Below are positions 1 through 7,535 of a DNA stretch of 64,000 nucleotides, in pieces (positions within the stretch are counted from its first letter, which is position 1; the number at the start of each line of letters is the position of its first letter). The position numbers and the translations under genes were made by a program. The notes below the pieces were generated by a model that saw only the letters and a list, made by a program, of their open reading frames with translations, was not told the DNA's origin and made no database searches. Origin of the DNA: Burkholderiales bacterium (GTDB taxonomy: Bacteria > Pseudomonadota > Gammaproteobacteria > Burkholderiales > Burkholderiaceae_C); contig JABEVE010000031.1 in assembly GCA_013044035.1 (NCBI GenBank), positions 1 to 64,000 of the forward strand, in the 5' to 3' direction.

Positions 1-1
1 A

Positions 2-1333
2 CTCGGCTGTCCCAAGGCGCTGGTCGATTCCGAGCGCATCCTGTCGCAACTGCGCGCCGAGGGCTACGACACCAGCAAGAGCTATGAAGGTGCCGATCTG
101 GTCATCGTCAACACCTGCGGTTTCATCGACGCCGCCGTGCAGGAAAGCCTGGACGCCATCGGCGAGGCGCTGCACGCCAACGGCAAGGTCGTCGTCACCG
201 GCTGCCTGGGCGCGCGCGCCAGCGCGGACGGTGCCAATCTGGTTCAGGCCGTGCACCCCAAGGTGCTGGCCGTCACCGGCCCGCATGCCACCGACGAGGT
301 CATGCAGCATGTGCATGCGCACTTGCCCAAACCGCACGATCCCTTTGTCGATCTGCTGCCACCTGGGGGTCTGAAGCTCACGCCGCGGCATTACGCCTAC
401 CTCAAGATCTCCGAAGGCTGCAACCATCGCTGCACTTTCTGCATCATCCCCAGCATGCGCGGCGATCTGGTGTCGCGGCCCATTGGCGATGTGCTGAATG
501 AGGCTCGCGCCCTGCTGCAGGCTGGCGTGCGGGAACTGCTCGTGGTCAGCCAGGACACCTCCGCTTACGGCGTGGACGTCAAATACCGCACCGGCTTCTG
601 GGACGGACGTCCCATCCGTACCCGCTTCGCCGAATTGGCACACGAACTGGCGGTGCTGGCCGAGCAGCACGACGCCTGGGTGCGCTTGCACTACGTCTAC
701 CCCTACCCGCATGTCGACGAGGTGCTGCCGCTGATGGTGCAGGGTCGCGTGCTGCCCTATCTCGACGTGCCCTTCCAGCATGCCCACCCGGACGTGCTCA
801 AGCGCATGAAGCGTCCGGCCAGCGGCGAGCGCAATCTGGAGCGCATCGCCCGCTGGCGCGAAGTCTGCCCGGAGGTCGTCATCCGTTCCACCTTCATCGC
901 CGGTTTCCCCGGCGAAACCGAGGCCGAGTTCGACACCCTGCTCGACTTCATCCGCGAGGCCGAACTCGACCGTGTGGGCTGCTTTGCCTACTCACCGGTG
1001 GATGGCGCCTTGGCCAATGACTTGCCAGGCGCTGTGCCACAGTCCCTGCGCGATGAGCGCCAGGCGCGCTTCATGGCCGTGGCCGAAGAAGTCTCCACGC
1101 GCAAGCTCAAACGCCGCGTCGGTCAGGATCTGCGGGTGCTGGTGGATCTGGCCAACCGCAACGGGGCTGTGGCGCGCTCGTTCGCCGACGCCCCCGAGAT
1201 CGACGGCAAGGTGCTGATCCGCGAGCCGGCCAAGCCTTCGCACAAGATGCGCCTGGCGCAAAGCGCCGGGCAGTTCGTGCGCGCTCGCGTGGTGGGCACG
1301 CAAGGGCATGACCTGGTGGCCGATCTGCTTTGA
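2..1333 (+). CDS. rimO: Ribosomal protein S12 methylthiotransferase RimO (5' end missing)
   Basis: This radical-SAM enzyme adds a methylthio group to an aspartate of ribosomal protein S12. The reading frame is already open at base 2 ([12 protein letters not shown]), so the start codon lies upstream of the window. The three cysteines of the N-terminal MTTase domain are visible (LGCPK, NTCGF, TGCLG). The radical-SAM motif CNHRCTFC (CX3CX2C) is encoded at 419-442. The last 65 or so residues look like a TRAM RNA-binding domain. About 443 codons are present, close to the usual full length of 440-450 residues, so only a few residues are missing. An ATG at 137 exists but would remove the first two cluster cysteines, so it is not the start. 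queE follows on the same strand after 91 bp. Confidence 0.95.
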   Translation, partial: LGCPKALVDSERILSQLRAEGYDTSKSYEGADLVIVNTCGFIDAAVQESLDAIGEALHANGKVVVTGCLGARASADGANLVQAVHPKVLAVTGPHATDEVMQHVHAHLPKPHDPFVDLLPPGGLKLTPRHYAYLKISEGCNHRCTFCIIPSMRGDLVSRPIGDVLNEARALLQAGVRELLVVSQDTSAYGVDVKYRTGFWDGRPIRTRFAELAHELAVLAEQHDAWVRLHYVYPYPHVDEVLPLMVQGRVLPYLDVPFQHAHPDVLKRMKRPASGERNLERIARWREVCPEVVIRSTFIAGFPGETEAEFDTLLDFIREAELDRVGCFAYSPVDGALANDLPGAVPQSLRDERQARFMAVAEEVSTRKLKRRVGQDLRVLVDLANRNGAVARSFADAPEIDGKVLIREPAKPSHKMRLAQSAGQFVRARVVGTQGHDLVADLL

Positions 1334-1424
1334 GCCAGTGCTGCAGCGCCGTCGCATTCCGCCGCAGCACGTCGACTGCAGCGGCCAGCCAAACCCTGAA
1401 TGGCCGTCTTCCCGAACCTCATCC

Positions 1425-2084
1425 ATGACCTACACCGTCAAGGAAATTTTCTATACCCTGCAAGGCGAAGGCGCCAATGCCGGCCGTGCGGCCGTGTTCT
1501 GCCGCTTCGCCGGCTGCAATCTCTGGACCGGTCGCGAGCAGGACCGCGCCAGTGCCGTCTGCCGTTTCTGTGACACCGACTTCGTCGGCACCGATGGCAC
1601 CCTGGGCGGCAAGTTTTCCCAAGCCGCAGAGCTTGCGGCGCGCATCGCAGCGCAGTGGCCTGCCCCAGACGGTGGGCTGCCGCAAGTCGCAGCAGCGGCG
1701 CGCCGGCTGGTCGTGCTGACAGGTGGTGAGCCGCTGCTGCAGGTGGACGTAGCCCTGGTCGCAGCATTGCATGCCCAGCAATTCGAGATCGCGGTGGAAA
1801 CCAATGGCACGCAGGATGCGCCTGAAGGGCTCGACTGGATCTGCGTCAGCCCCAAGGCTGGGGCGCCTATGCGCCTGACACGCGGACACGAGCTGAAGGT
1901 CGTCGTGCCGCAGCCGGACTTGGATCTCGACGTTCTTGCCGGGCTCGCGTTCGAGCATCGCTACCTGCAGCCCATGGATGGCCCGTCGCTAGCGGCCAAC
2001 ACCCAATGGGCCATTGCCCACTGCCTGGCCGACCCGCGCTGGCGCCTGAGTCTGCAAACCCACAAAATCACTGGAATTCGATGA
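1425..2084 (+). CDS. queE: 7-carboxy-7-deazaguanine synthase QueE
   Basis: This radical-SAM enzyme converts 6-carboxy-tetrahydropterin to 7-carboxy-7-deazaguanine on the route to preQ0 and queuosine. The 219-residue product starts MTYTVKEIFYTLQGEGANAG, a typical QueE N-terminus, so the ATG at 1425 is preferred over an in-frame start at 1308 that lies inside rimO. The cluster cysteines are C31, C46 and C49. They form the CX14CX2C variant of the radical-SAM motif known from proteobacterial QueE, in place of CX3CX2C. The stop overlaps the queD start by four bases (ATGA at 2081-2084), so the two genes are translationally coupled. Confidence 0.93.
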   Translation: MTYTVKEIFYTLQGEGANAGRAAVFCRFAGCNLWTGREQDRASAVCRFCDTDFVGTDGTLGGKFSQAAELAARIAAQWPAPDGGLPQVAAAARRLVVLTGGEPLLQVDVALVAALHAQQFEIAVETNGTQDAPEGLDWICVSPKAGAPMRLTRGHELKVVVPQPDLDLDVLAGLAFEHRYLQPMDGPSLAANTQWAIAHCLADPRWRLSLQTHKITGIR

Positions 2085-2446
2085 AGGTCGAACTTGCCCA
2101 ACGCTTCTACTTCGAAGCGGCCCACACCCTGAACCGCGACCATGACCGCGATGGCAGCCTGCGGGTGCATGGTCACACCTATTGGGCTGAGGTGGCGGTG
2201 AAGGGCGAGCCTGATCCGGTCCATGGCATGCTGGTGGACCTGGCCATCATCCGTCATGAAATCGTTCGCGTGCGCGAGCAGCTCGACCATCACCTGCTCG
2301 ACGAGGTGCAGGGCCTGGGGCCGGCGACGCTGGAAAACCTATGTGCCTATCTCTGGCGCGAACTCCAGCCCAACTTGCCCCCGCTCAGCCATGTGGATGT
2401 CTGGCGCGAGGCCAGCGGCGATCGCTGCCGCCTCACTGCCGATTGA
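2081..2446 (+). CDS. queD: 6-carboxy-tetrahydropterin synthase family protein QueD (Ser at the catalytic Cys site)
   Basis: A 121-residue member of the PTPS/QueD family, which converts 7,8-dihydroneopterin triphosphate to 6-carboxy-tetrahydropterin, the step before QueE. The zinc-binding histidines are H15 (FEAAH) and H30/H32 (VHGH). The LDHH motif in mid-sequence and a late glutamate (WREASGD) also match the family. In E. coli QueD the catalytic cysteine sits four residues before the HGH histidine (CGRLHGH). Here that position is Ser26 (SLRVHGH), and no other cysteine lies in the loop. Operon position after queE supports a queuosine role. The loss of the cysteine could mean a different nucleophile, a PTPS-like variant or altered activity. 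Confidence 0.88.
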   Translation: MKVELAQRFYFEAAHTLNRDHDRDGSLRVHGHTYWAEVAVKGEPDPVHGMLVDLAIIRHEIVRVREQLDHHLLDEVQGLGPATLENLCAYLWRELQPNLPPLSHVDVWREASGDRCRLTAD

Positions 2447-2494
2447 CTGCAGGGCAACTGGGGAGTCCGGGTTTGTTCGTGGGCTTGGCCAGCG

Positions 2495-3334
2495 TCAGAG
2501 ATGGATGCCGAAGGCCGAAAGATTCTTGTCCAGCATGTACACGGCAACCACGGCCACCAGGATGGCAAAAATCAGATTGAGTGCCCCCTTGCTGGTCTTG
2601 CCCAGGTGCGTGGCCACGCGCGTGCCGATCCAGCCACCGACGATGCCACCGCCGATGTACAGCCCAGCCACCCCCCAGTCCAGCAGGCCCGAGCGGGCGT
2701 AATTCAGCGCCGTCGTCAGGCCGAAGGTGCCGACCGACACCAGCGACGAACCGATGGCCGTGATCATCGGCATGCCGGTGGACAACACCAGGCCGGGCAC
2801 GATCAGAAAACCTCCGCCGATACCGAAGAAGCCCGACAACATGCCGACGATGGATGCGGCGATGCCGAGCTTGGCTGTTTTGCCCTTGGACGGGTGCTCA
2901 CCGATCAACGCTTGCGCGGTACCGGCCTTGCGTGGCCGCAGCATGAGCGCAGCGATCACCAGCATCAGAATGGCGAACAGGAACAGCAGCTTTTTGCCGT
3001 CCACCGCCTTGCCCAGGGTGGAACCGAAGAAAGCCGCCAGCGCGCCGACAATGGCGAAAACAATCGCATCCTTCCAGCGTACGTTACCGGCACGTGCATG
3101 CGGAATCAGGTTGATGTAGGCATTGGCCGAGACCGCCAGCGCCGTCGTACCGATGACCACGTGCGGATTGGGATAGCCGACGAAGTACAGCAGCAGTGGT
3201 ACGGCGAGGATGGAGCCGCCACCCCCGATCAGCCCCAGGGAAAATCCCACGGCAAAGCCGGAAAGGATGGCGAGAACGTGTTGCGTCGTGCTCAGCACCA
3301 CGTCGGCGGACGTTGCGATGTGTTCGATGGGCAT
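2495..3334 (-). CDS. TauE/SafE family membrane permease
   Basis: A 279-residue integral membrane protein of the TauE/SafE (DUF81) family, whose members move sulfite, sulfoacetate or similar organic anions. It has about eight hydrophobic segments in two homologous halves, each with a glycine-rich family motif (GLIGGGGSILAVPLL near the N-terminus, GFFGIGGGFLIVPGL in the second half). The start MPIEHIATSADV at 3334 is chosen because CTCTGGGGA lies just upstream. The open frame runs on to 3751, but that part lacks membrane or family features and crosses the likely promoter region. The gene converges on queD. The substrate cannot be told from the sequence. Confidence 0.88.
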   Translation of the reverse strand: MPIEHIATSADVVLSTTQHVLAILSGFAVGFSLGLIGGGGSILAVPLLLYFVGYPNPHVVIGTTALAVSANAYINLIPHARAGNVRWKDAIVFAIVGALAAFFGSTLGKAVDGKKLLFLFAILMLVIAALMLRPRKAGTAQALIGEHPSKGKTAKLGIAASIVGMLSGFFGIGGGFLIVPGLVLSTGMPMITAIGSSLVSVGTFGLTTALNYARSGLLDWGVAGLYIGGGIVGGWIGTRVATHLGKTSKGALNLIFAILVAVVAVYMLDKNLSAFGIHL

Positions 3335-3518
3335 AGTCCCCAGAGCATACGAGAGCGGCGTCCCAAAAGCTGTGAGGAGTTGTGCCGACTCCATCAGCAG
3401 CTGTTTGTGCCGTGCGGTATCAAACCCTCTTGGGTTGTTCGCTACTGGACGTAACAAAGCTGACCGGACCTTGCTGCGTAGGGCGGCCGTAAGTCGTTGC
3501 AGCGAGATTAAGGGTCTG

Positions 3519-3536
3519 CGCGGGCACATGCCCGCG
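3519..3536. promoter_or_regulatory. 18-bp perfect palindrome upstream of the acetate channel gene
   Basis: CGCGGGCACATGCCCGCG is a perfect dyad about 70 bp before the satP-like start codon, inside the 271-bp divergent region between the TauE-type permease and satP. It could be an operator or a leader hairpin. No binding protein is evident and no convincing -35/-10 pair was picked out. Confidence 0.35.
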
Positions 3537-3605
3537 GCAGGCGCGCCCTGCGCATACCGGAGCCGCACAGGTTCCGGCCAACACCATCGAGACAGGAGAC
3601 AAGAC

Positions 3606-4151
3606 ATGGACAAGAAAGCAATCAATCCCGCCCCACTCGGGCTATCGGGCTTCGCCCTCACCACCTGGCTGCTCAGCATGGTCAACGCCGGCTGGTTCCC
3701 CGGTCTGGACGTGCCCATGGTGCTGGCGAGCGCGTTTGCGTTTGGCGGCACAGCTCAATTCGTCGCTGGCGTGATGGAGGCAGGCGCCGGCAACAGTTTC
3801 GGCTTTGTCGCGTTTTGCGGATATGGCGCGTTCTGGTGGAGCTTCGCCCTGTTCGTCGACTTCTTCGCCAAGGGCGTTCAAGGCCCGTTCGTCGGCTGGT
3901 ATCTGCTGCTGTGGGGCGTGTTCACCACCTATATGTGGATCGCCACCTGGAAAAAGGGCAAAGTGCTGATGCTGGTGTTCACCGCCTTGGTTCCGACGTT
4001 CTTCCTGCTGGCCGCGGGAGCATTGACCGGGATGGGTGGCCTGACTGTGTTCGGTGGCTATCTGGGTCTGGTGACGGCCGCACTGGCGTTCTATCTGGCC
4101 GGTGCCGAAGTCATCAATGAGTCCTGGGGGAAAGTGGTGTTGCCGGTCTGA
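3606..4151 (+). CDS. satP: Acetate/succinate uptake channel, SatP (GPR1/FUN34/YaaH) family
   Basis: A 181-residue inner-membrane protein with six hydrophobic segments. The family signature NPAPLGL is at residues 7-13. Relatives carry acetate and succinate in symport with protons. The start at 3606 is preceded by AGGAGA at good spacing. The open frame extends upstream to 3210 but that part is non-membrane and overlaps the divergent gene's leader. The gene stands alone between a divergent permease and a convergent porin, and is followed by a strong hairpin terminator. Uptake of small organic acids fits the other transporters in the window. Confidence 0.9.
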   Translation: MDKKAINPAPLGLSGFALTTWLLSMVNAGWFPGLDVPMVLASAFAFGGTAQFVAGVMEAGAGNSFGFVAFCGYGAFWWSFALFVDFFAKGVQGPFVGWYLLLWGVFTTYMWIATWKKGKVLMLVFTALVPTFFLLAAGALTGMGGLTVFGGYLGLVTAALAFYLAGAEVINESWGKVVLPV

Positions 4152-4164
4152 ACGCCACAGTTCG

Positions 4165-4207
4165 CCAACAACAAAAAACCGCGGCCGAGGCCGCGGTTTT
4201 TTGTTGG
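4165..4207. terminator. Bidirectional rho-independent terminator
   Basis: A GC-rich stem (AAAAACCGCGGCC paired with GGCCGCGGTTTTT) is flanked by an A-run on the left and a T-run on the right, followed by TTGTTGG. The 17-bp arm at 4170-4186 pairs exactly with 4189-4205. It sits between the converging stops of satP (4151) and the FadL-type gene (4217) and can serve both strands. Confidence 0.9.
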
Positions 4208-4216
4208 AAGGAACGG

Positions 4217-5491
4217 TCAATACTTGTAGCCGATCGACACACCCAGGGTGTCTTGCGACATGCTGAGTGATTCCGTGGCTCCTGCAGGGTAGCCAAGCTG
4301 GGCGGGCAGGGTACCGCTGACGCTGTGCTTGAAGGCATGCACATAGTCCAAGGAGAGTTCCATCGCGTTGCTTACTGCGTAGGTTGCTCCCAAGGTGAGG
4401 TGATCCTTGACGATGCCAGGAGACAAGGTGTTGAGCAGAACCTGGGAGCTGGGAACAGGATTATCTGAATGATTCCAGCCCGCGCGGACCGTGAGGCTGG
4501 GGTCGACTGCATAAGCGACGCCGAGTTTCACGACGGTGATGTCCTTCCAGCCAAAGCCGGGGCCATTCGAGGCGCCGAGTTGGCACATGTGCGCATAAAA
4601 ACAGTCGACGGTGTTGCCGATGGCTGGAACGCCGCTGTAGAGAATGCGCTCGACGTCACCTGCCAGCGTCAATTGGTTGTTGGGCTTCCACGCAAAACCG
4701 ACACCGTAATTTGCGGGAATGTCAAAGCTTCCACCCCCCGCGAACAAGCCCTTGTACTTGCCGAAACTACTCATGTGGGTCTTGGGCTGATAGGTCGCGC
4801 CAAGCGACAAGCCAGGAGCCAGTTCGCCGATCCAGCCAATGCGCACGCCGACTCCGTTGGATGAATCGTGACCATTACCGGTCACGTTGCTCGGGCTTGT
4901 TGAAGCATTGGCGAAGGGCCCGCTTGTTTGAGCAAATGCGTCCAGACCATTGGCTCTGAAGGTCTGGTGCACGAGATTGACGGCTATACCGATGGAATTG
5001 CTCGCATTCAGTTTGATCGCGAAGCTGGGGGAGATGAAAAGTTGGGTCAGGTCAACGCCAGCGCCATTGGTGTACGGCAGGCCGGAACTGCCAAGCGTGC
5101 TGTAGCCCGTGTTCATGCCACCGTTGCCATACATGCTCACGCCGGCAGACATGGTCGGGCTCAGCATGCGATTGACGCCGAGTTCAGGAATGATGAACGT
5201 GCTGGTGTCGTTGCCGGAGAAGGTCGTTGTCGGACCCAGGCCTGACACGGTGACGTTGCGATCCGGTTTGAACAGGCTGATGCCCCCATCGACGCGGTTG
5301 CCGATGAGCGCCATGCCTGCAGGGTTGGCGGCGGCGGCCAGAGCATCTTGCGGCAGGGCGATGCCCACGCCGCCCATGCCGACGGATTTGACGCTGTAGC
5401 CGGGCTGGAAGTAACCATCGGTGGCGTTGGCCGCGCCGGGGGCGATGATGCCTGCGAGGCACAGCGCTGCGGCAAGGTGTTTCAGCTGCAT
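4217..5491 (-). CDS. Outer-membrane transport protein, OmpP1/FadL family
   Basis: A 424-residue outer-membrane beta-barrel of the FadL/TodX family, which passes long-chain fatty acids or other hydrophobic compounds across the outer membrane. A signal peptide ends at ANA, residue 23, so the mature protein begins TDGYFQPGYSVKSVGMGGVG. That N-terminal hatch region, rich in NPAGMA-type motifs, is characteristic. The C-terminus (SIGYKY) ends in an aromatic residue as barrels do. AAGGGAGA precedes the start at 5491. The gene is monocistronic and ends at the shared terminator. The natural substrate is not evident. Confidence 0.92.
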   Translation of the reverse strand: MQLKHLAAALCLAGIIAPGAANATDGYFQPGYSVKSVGMGGVGIALPQDALAAAANPAGMALIGNRVDGGISLFKPDRNVTVSGLGPTTTFSGNDTSTFIIPELGVNRMLSPTMSAGVSMYGNGGMNTGYSTLGSSGLPYTNGAGVDLTQLFISPSFAIKLNASNSIGIAVNLVHQTFRANGLDAFAQTSGPFANASTSPSNVTGNGHDSSNGVGVRIGWIGELAPGLSLGATYQPKTHMSSFGKYKGLFAGGGSFDIPANYGVGFAWKPNNQLTLAGDVERILYSGVPAIGNTVDCFYAHMCQLGASNGPGFGWKDITVVKLGVAYAVDPSLTVRAGWNHSDNPVPSSQVLLNTLSPGIVKDHLTLGATYAVSNAMELSLDYVHAFKHSVSGTLPAQLGYPAGATESLSMSQDTLGVSIGYKY

Positions 5492-5797
5492 GAATTTGTC
5501 TCCCTTGGTGGGGCCGGATTTCGGCTCCGAGGTGGCTGTTGAGTAGCGCTGCGCGATGCGAGGCAGGGCCAGGGACGAATACTGAAACTTAGTAGCAGTA
5601 TTTCGACAACTTCATGCTAGGGGTCAGGATCATGTCACCCCAATCCTGTTTTCCCGATCTTGACGTCCTGGAAAATTTATGGCAACCCGGTGCAAAGCGA
5701 CGTTCGACCGGGTGGGGCTCGAGTCCGGGCAACGCTGCGCCAGAAACAGCCGTGTCACGCCGGCAGCGACGGCCCAGTGTCCAAGCCAAGGCGTGCG
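5492..5797. other. Intergenic region between the FadL-type gene and yggX
   Basis: About 306 bp. It should contain the promoter of the FadL-type gene and the 3' end of the yggX transcript. Short open frames here (for example a 66-codon one on the minus strand at 5589-5789) show no family resemblance and no ribosome site. No repeat or RNA gene was recognised. Confidence 0.5.
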
Positions 5798-6073
5798 TCA
5801 GCCCGGCGTCGGCGGCACGTAGCCGACGGGTTGGTCAGCACCCTCGCCAAAGAAGAAGCGCTCCATTTGCCGCGCCAGGTATTTGCGGGCGTTGGCATCG
5901 GCCAGGTTGAGCCGGTTCTCGTTCACCAGCATGGTCTGGTGCTTGAGCCAGCCCTGCCAGGCTTCTTTCGAGACGTTGTCATAAATGCGCTTGCCGAGTT
6001 CGCCGGGGTATGGGGCGAAGTCCAGGCCTTCGGCCTCGCGGCCGAGTTTGACGCAATTCACCATGCGTGTCAT
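5798..6073 (-). CDS. yggX: Fe(2+)-trafficking / oxidative damage protection protein YggX
   Basis: A 91-residue cytosolic protein matching YggX, which protects iron-sulfur enzymes from oxidants and is thought to handle Fe(II). The conserved N-terminal cysteine (VNCVKLG) and the strings [24 protein letters not shown] and QTMLVNE are nearly those of the E. coli protein. The length equals the family norm. MTRMVNC at 6073 is the best start. A second ATG nine bases in would also serve. It follows argA on the same strand after a 95-bp gap. Confidence 0.95.
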   Translation of the reverse strand: MTRMVNCVKLGREAEGLDFAPYPGELGKRIYDNVSKEAWQGWLKHQTMLVNENRLNLADANARKYLARQMERFFFGEGADQPVGYVPPTPG

Positions 6074-6168
6074 GAGTTTTCCAGTTGATTGAAAGATGGG
6101 GCCATGCGCAACGGCAGCACGGAACGACAAGACGCAAGGGCCGTGCAGCCGGGTGCAGATTGTGCGGG

Positions 6169-7494
6169 TCAGCCCAGACGCTTGACCAGCACGCGCGAGC
6201 GGCGCTGGTCGTCATAGCGCTGGCTGCGTTCGGGGGGGAGCCAGTCGCGCTCCACTGGCACGAAACCGCGCTTGATGAACCAGTGCATGGTACGGGTGGT
6301 GAGCACGAAAATACTCTGCAGTCCGGCAGCGCGGGCTTGCAACTCGATGCGTTTGAGAATGCGCTCGCCGTCGCCCTGGCCCTGTGTGGAAGGATCGACC
6401 GTGAGCGCGGCCATCTCGCCGGTCTTGTGCTCTGGATAGGGGTAGAGCGCGGCGCAGCCGAAGATGATGCCGTCGTGCTCCAGCACGGTGTAGTTGGCGA
6501 TGTCGCGCTCGATTTCCGTGCGGCTGCGCTTGACCAGCACACCTTGATCTTCGAGGGGCTCGATGAGCTGCAGGATGCCGCCGACGTCATCCGCCGTGGC
6601 TTCGCGAAGATGCTCCAGATGCTCATCGGCAATCATCGTGCCCACGCCATCGTGGGTGAACAACTCCAGCAGCAGGGCTCCGTCGAGGGCGTAAGGGATG
6701 ATGTGGGCGCGGTCCACGCCCCCACGCACCGCGCGCAACGCATGGCGCAGGTAGAAGGCGGTGTCGGTGGGCTGCTGCGGGTCGGGCAGGCGAGCGAGCA
6801 GGGCTTCGGCCTGGGCCACGGTGAGTTCGGGCAGCAGGTGGTGGTCGTCGCCCACGACACCGTCCACTTCCGTGACGAGCACCAGTTTCTGTGCCTTGAC
6901 GGCTGCGGCGACGCTACTGGCCACGTCCTCCATGCTGAGGTTGAAGGCCTCGCCGGTGGGCGAAAAGCCGAAGGGTGACATCAACACCACGGCGCCATAT
7001 TCCAGCGCGCGCTGGATGGTCGGGGCGTCCACCTTGCGTACCAGGCCAGTGTGCTGGAAGTCCAGGCCGTCGATCACCCCAACCGGGCGGGCAGTGATGA
7101 AATTGCCCGACACCACGCGCAGCGACGCACCGGCCATGGGCGTGTTGGGCAGGCCTTGCGAGAAGGTCGCTTCGATCTCGAAACGCAACTGCCCGGCCGC
7201 CTCTTGCGCCGCGTCCAGCGCCACCTCGTCGGTCACGCGCATGCCATGGGCGTAGCGCGAGCCCACGCCCTTCTCCTTGAGTTGCGCCTCGATCTGCGGC
7301 CGAAAACCGTGGATGAGGACGATGCGCACGCCCATCGCCGCCAGCAGGGCCACGTCCTGCACCAGCGCGTTGAGCTTGCCCGCGGCAATCAGTTCGCCGG
7401 CGATGGCGACGACGAAGGTCTTGCCGCGGTGGGCATGGATGTAGGGCGCAACGGAACGCAGCCATTGCACGAACTGGGACTGTTCTTCGAACAT
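6169..7494 (-). CDS. argA: Amino-acid N-acetyltransferase (N-acetylglutamate synthase)
   Basis: First enzyme of arginine synthesis: acetyl-CoA plus glutamate gives N-acetylglutamate. The 441-residue protein has an N-terminal amino-acid-kinase-like domain (residues about 20-285, which in this family binds the feedback inhibitor arginine) and a C-terminal GNAT acetyltransferase domain (about 295-441) with a [10 protein letters not shown] acetyl-CoA-binding loop. The length is that of the classical proteobacterial ArgA. The start at 7494 is the natural boundary with the divergent hrpA gene about 40 bp away. Confidence 0.94.
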   Translation of the reverse strand: MFEEQSQFVQWLRSVAPYIHAHRGKTFVVAIAGELIAAGKLNALVQDVALLAAMGVRIVLIHGFRPQIEAQLKEKGVGSRYAHGMRVTDEVALDAAQEAAGQLRFEIEATFSQGLPNTPMAGASLRVVSGNFITARPVGVIDGLDFQHTGLVRKVDAPTIQRALEYGAVVLMSPFGFSPTGEAFNLSMEDVASSVAAAVKAQKLVLVTEVDGVVGDDHHLLPELTVAQAEALLARLPDPQQPTDTAFYLRHALRAVRGGVDRAHIIPYALDGALLLELFTHDGVGTMIADEHLEHLREATADDVGGILQLIEPLEDQGVLVKRSRTEIERDIANYTVLEHDGIIFGCAALYPYPEHKTGEMAALTVDPSTQGQGDGERILKRIELQARAAGLQSIFVLTTRTMHWFIKRGFVPVERDWLPPERSQRYDDQRRSRVLVKRLG

Positions 7495-7535
7495 CCCGGA
7501 ATTATCCGGGATGATGGGCGCATGGCTGAAAATGG

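Noticed and set aside
5589-5789. 66-codon open frame upstream of the FadL-type gene
   Set aside because: No ribosome site and no recognisable domain; more likely promoter region.
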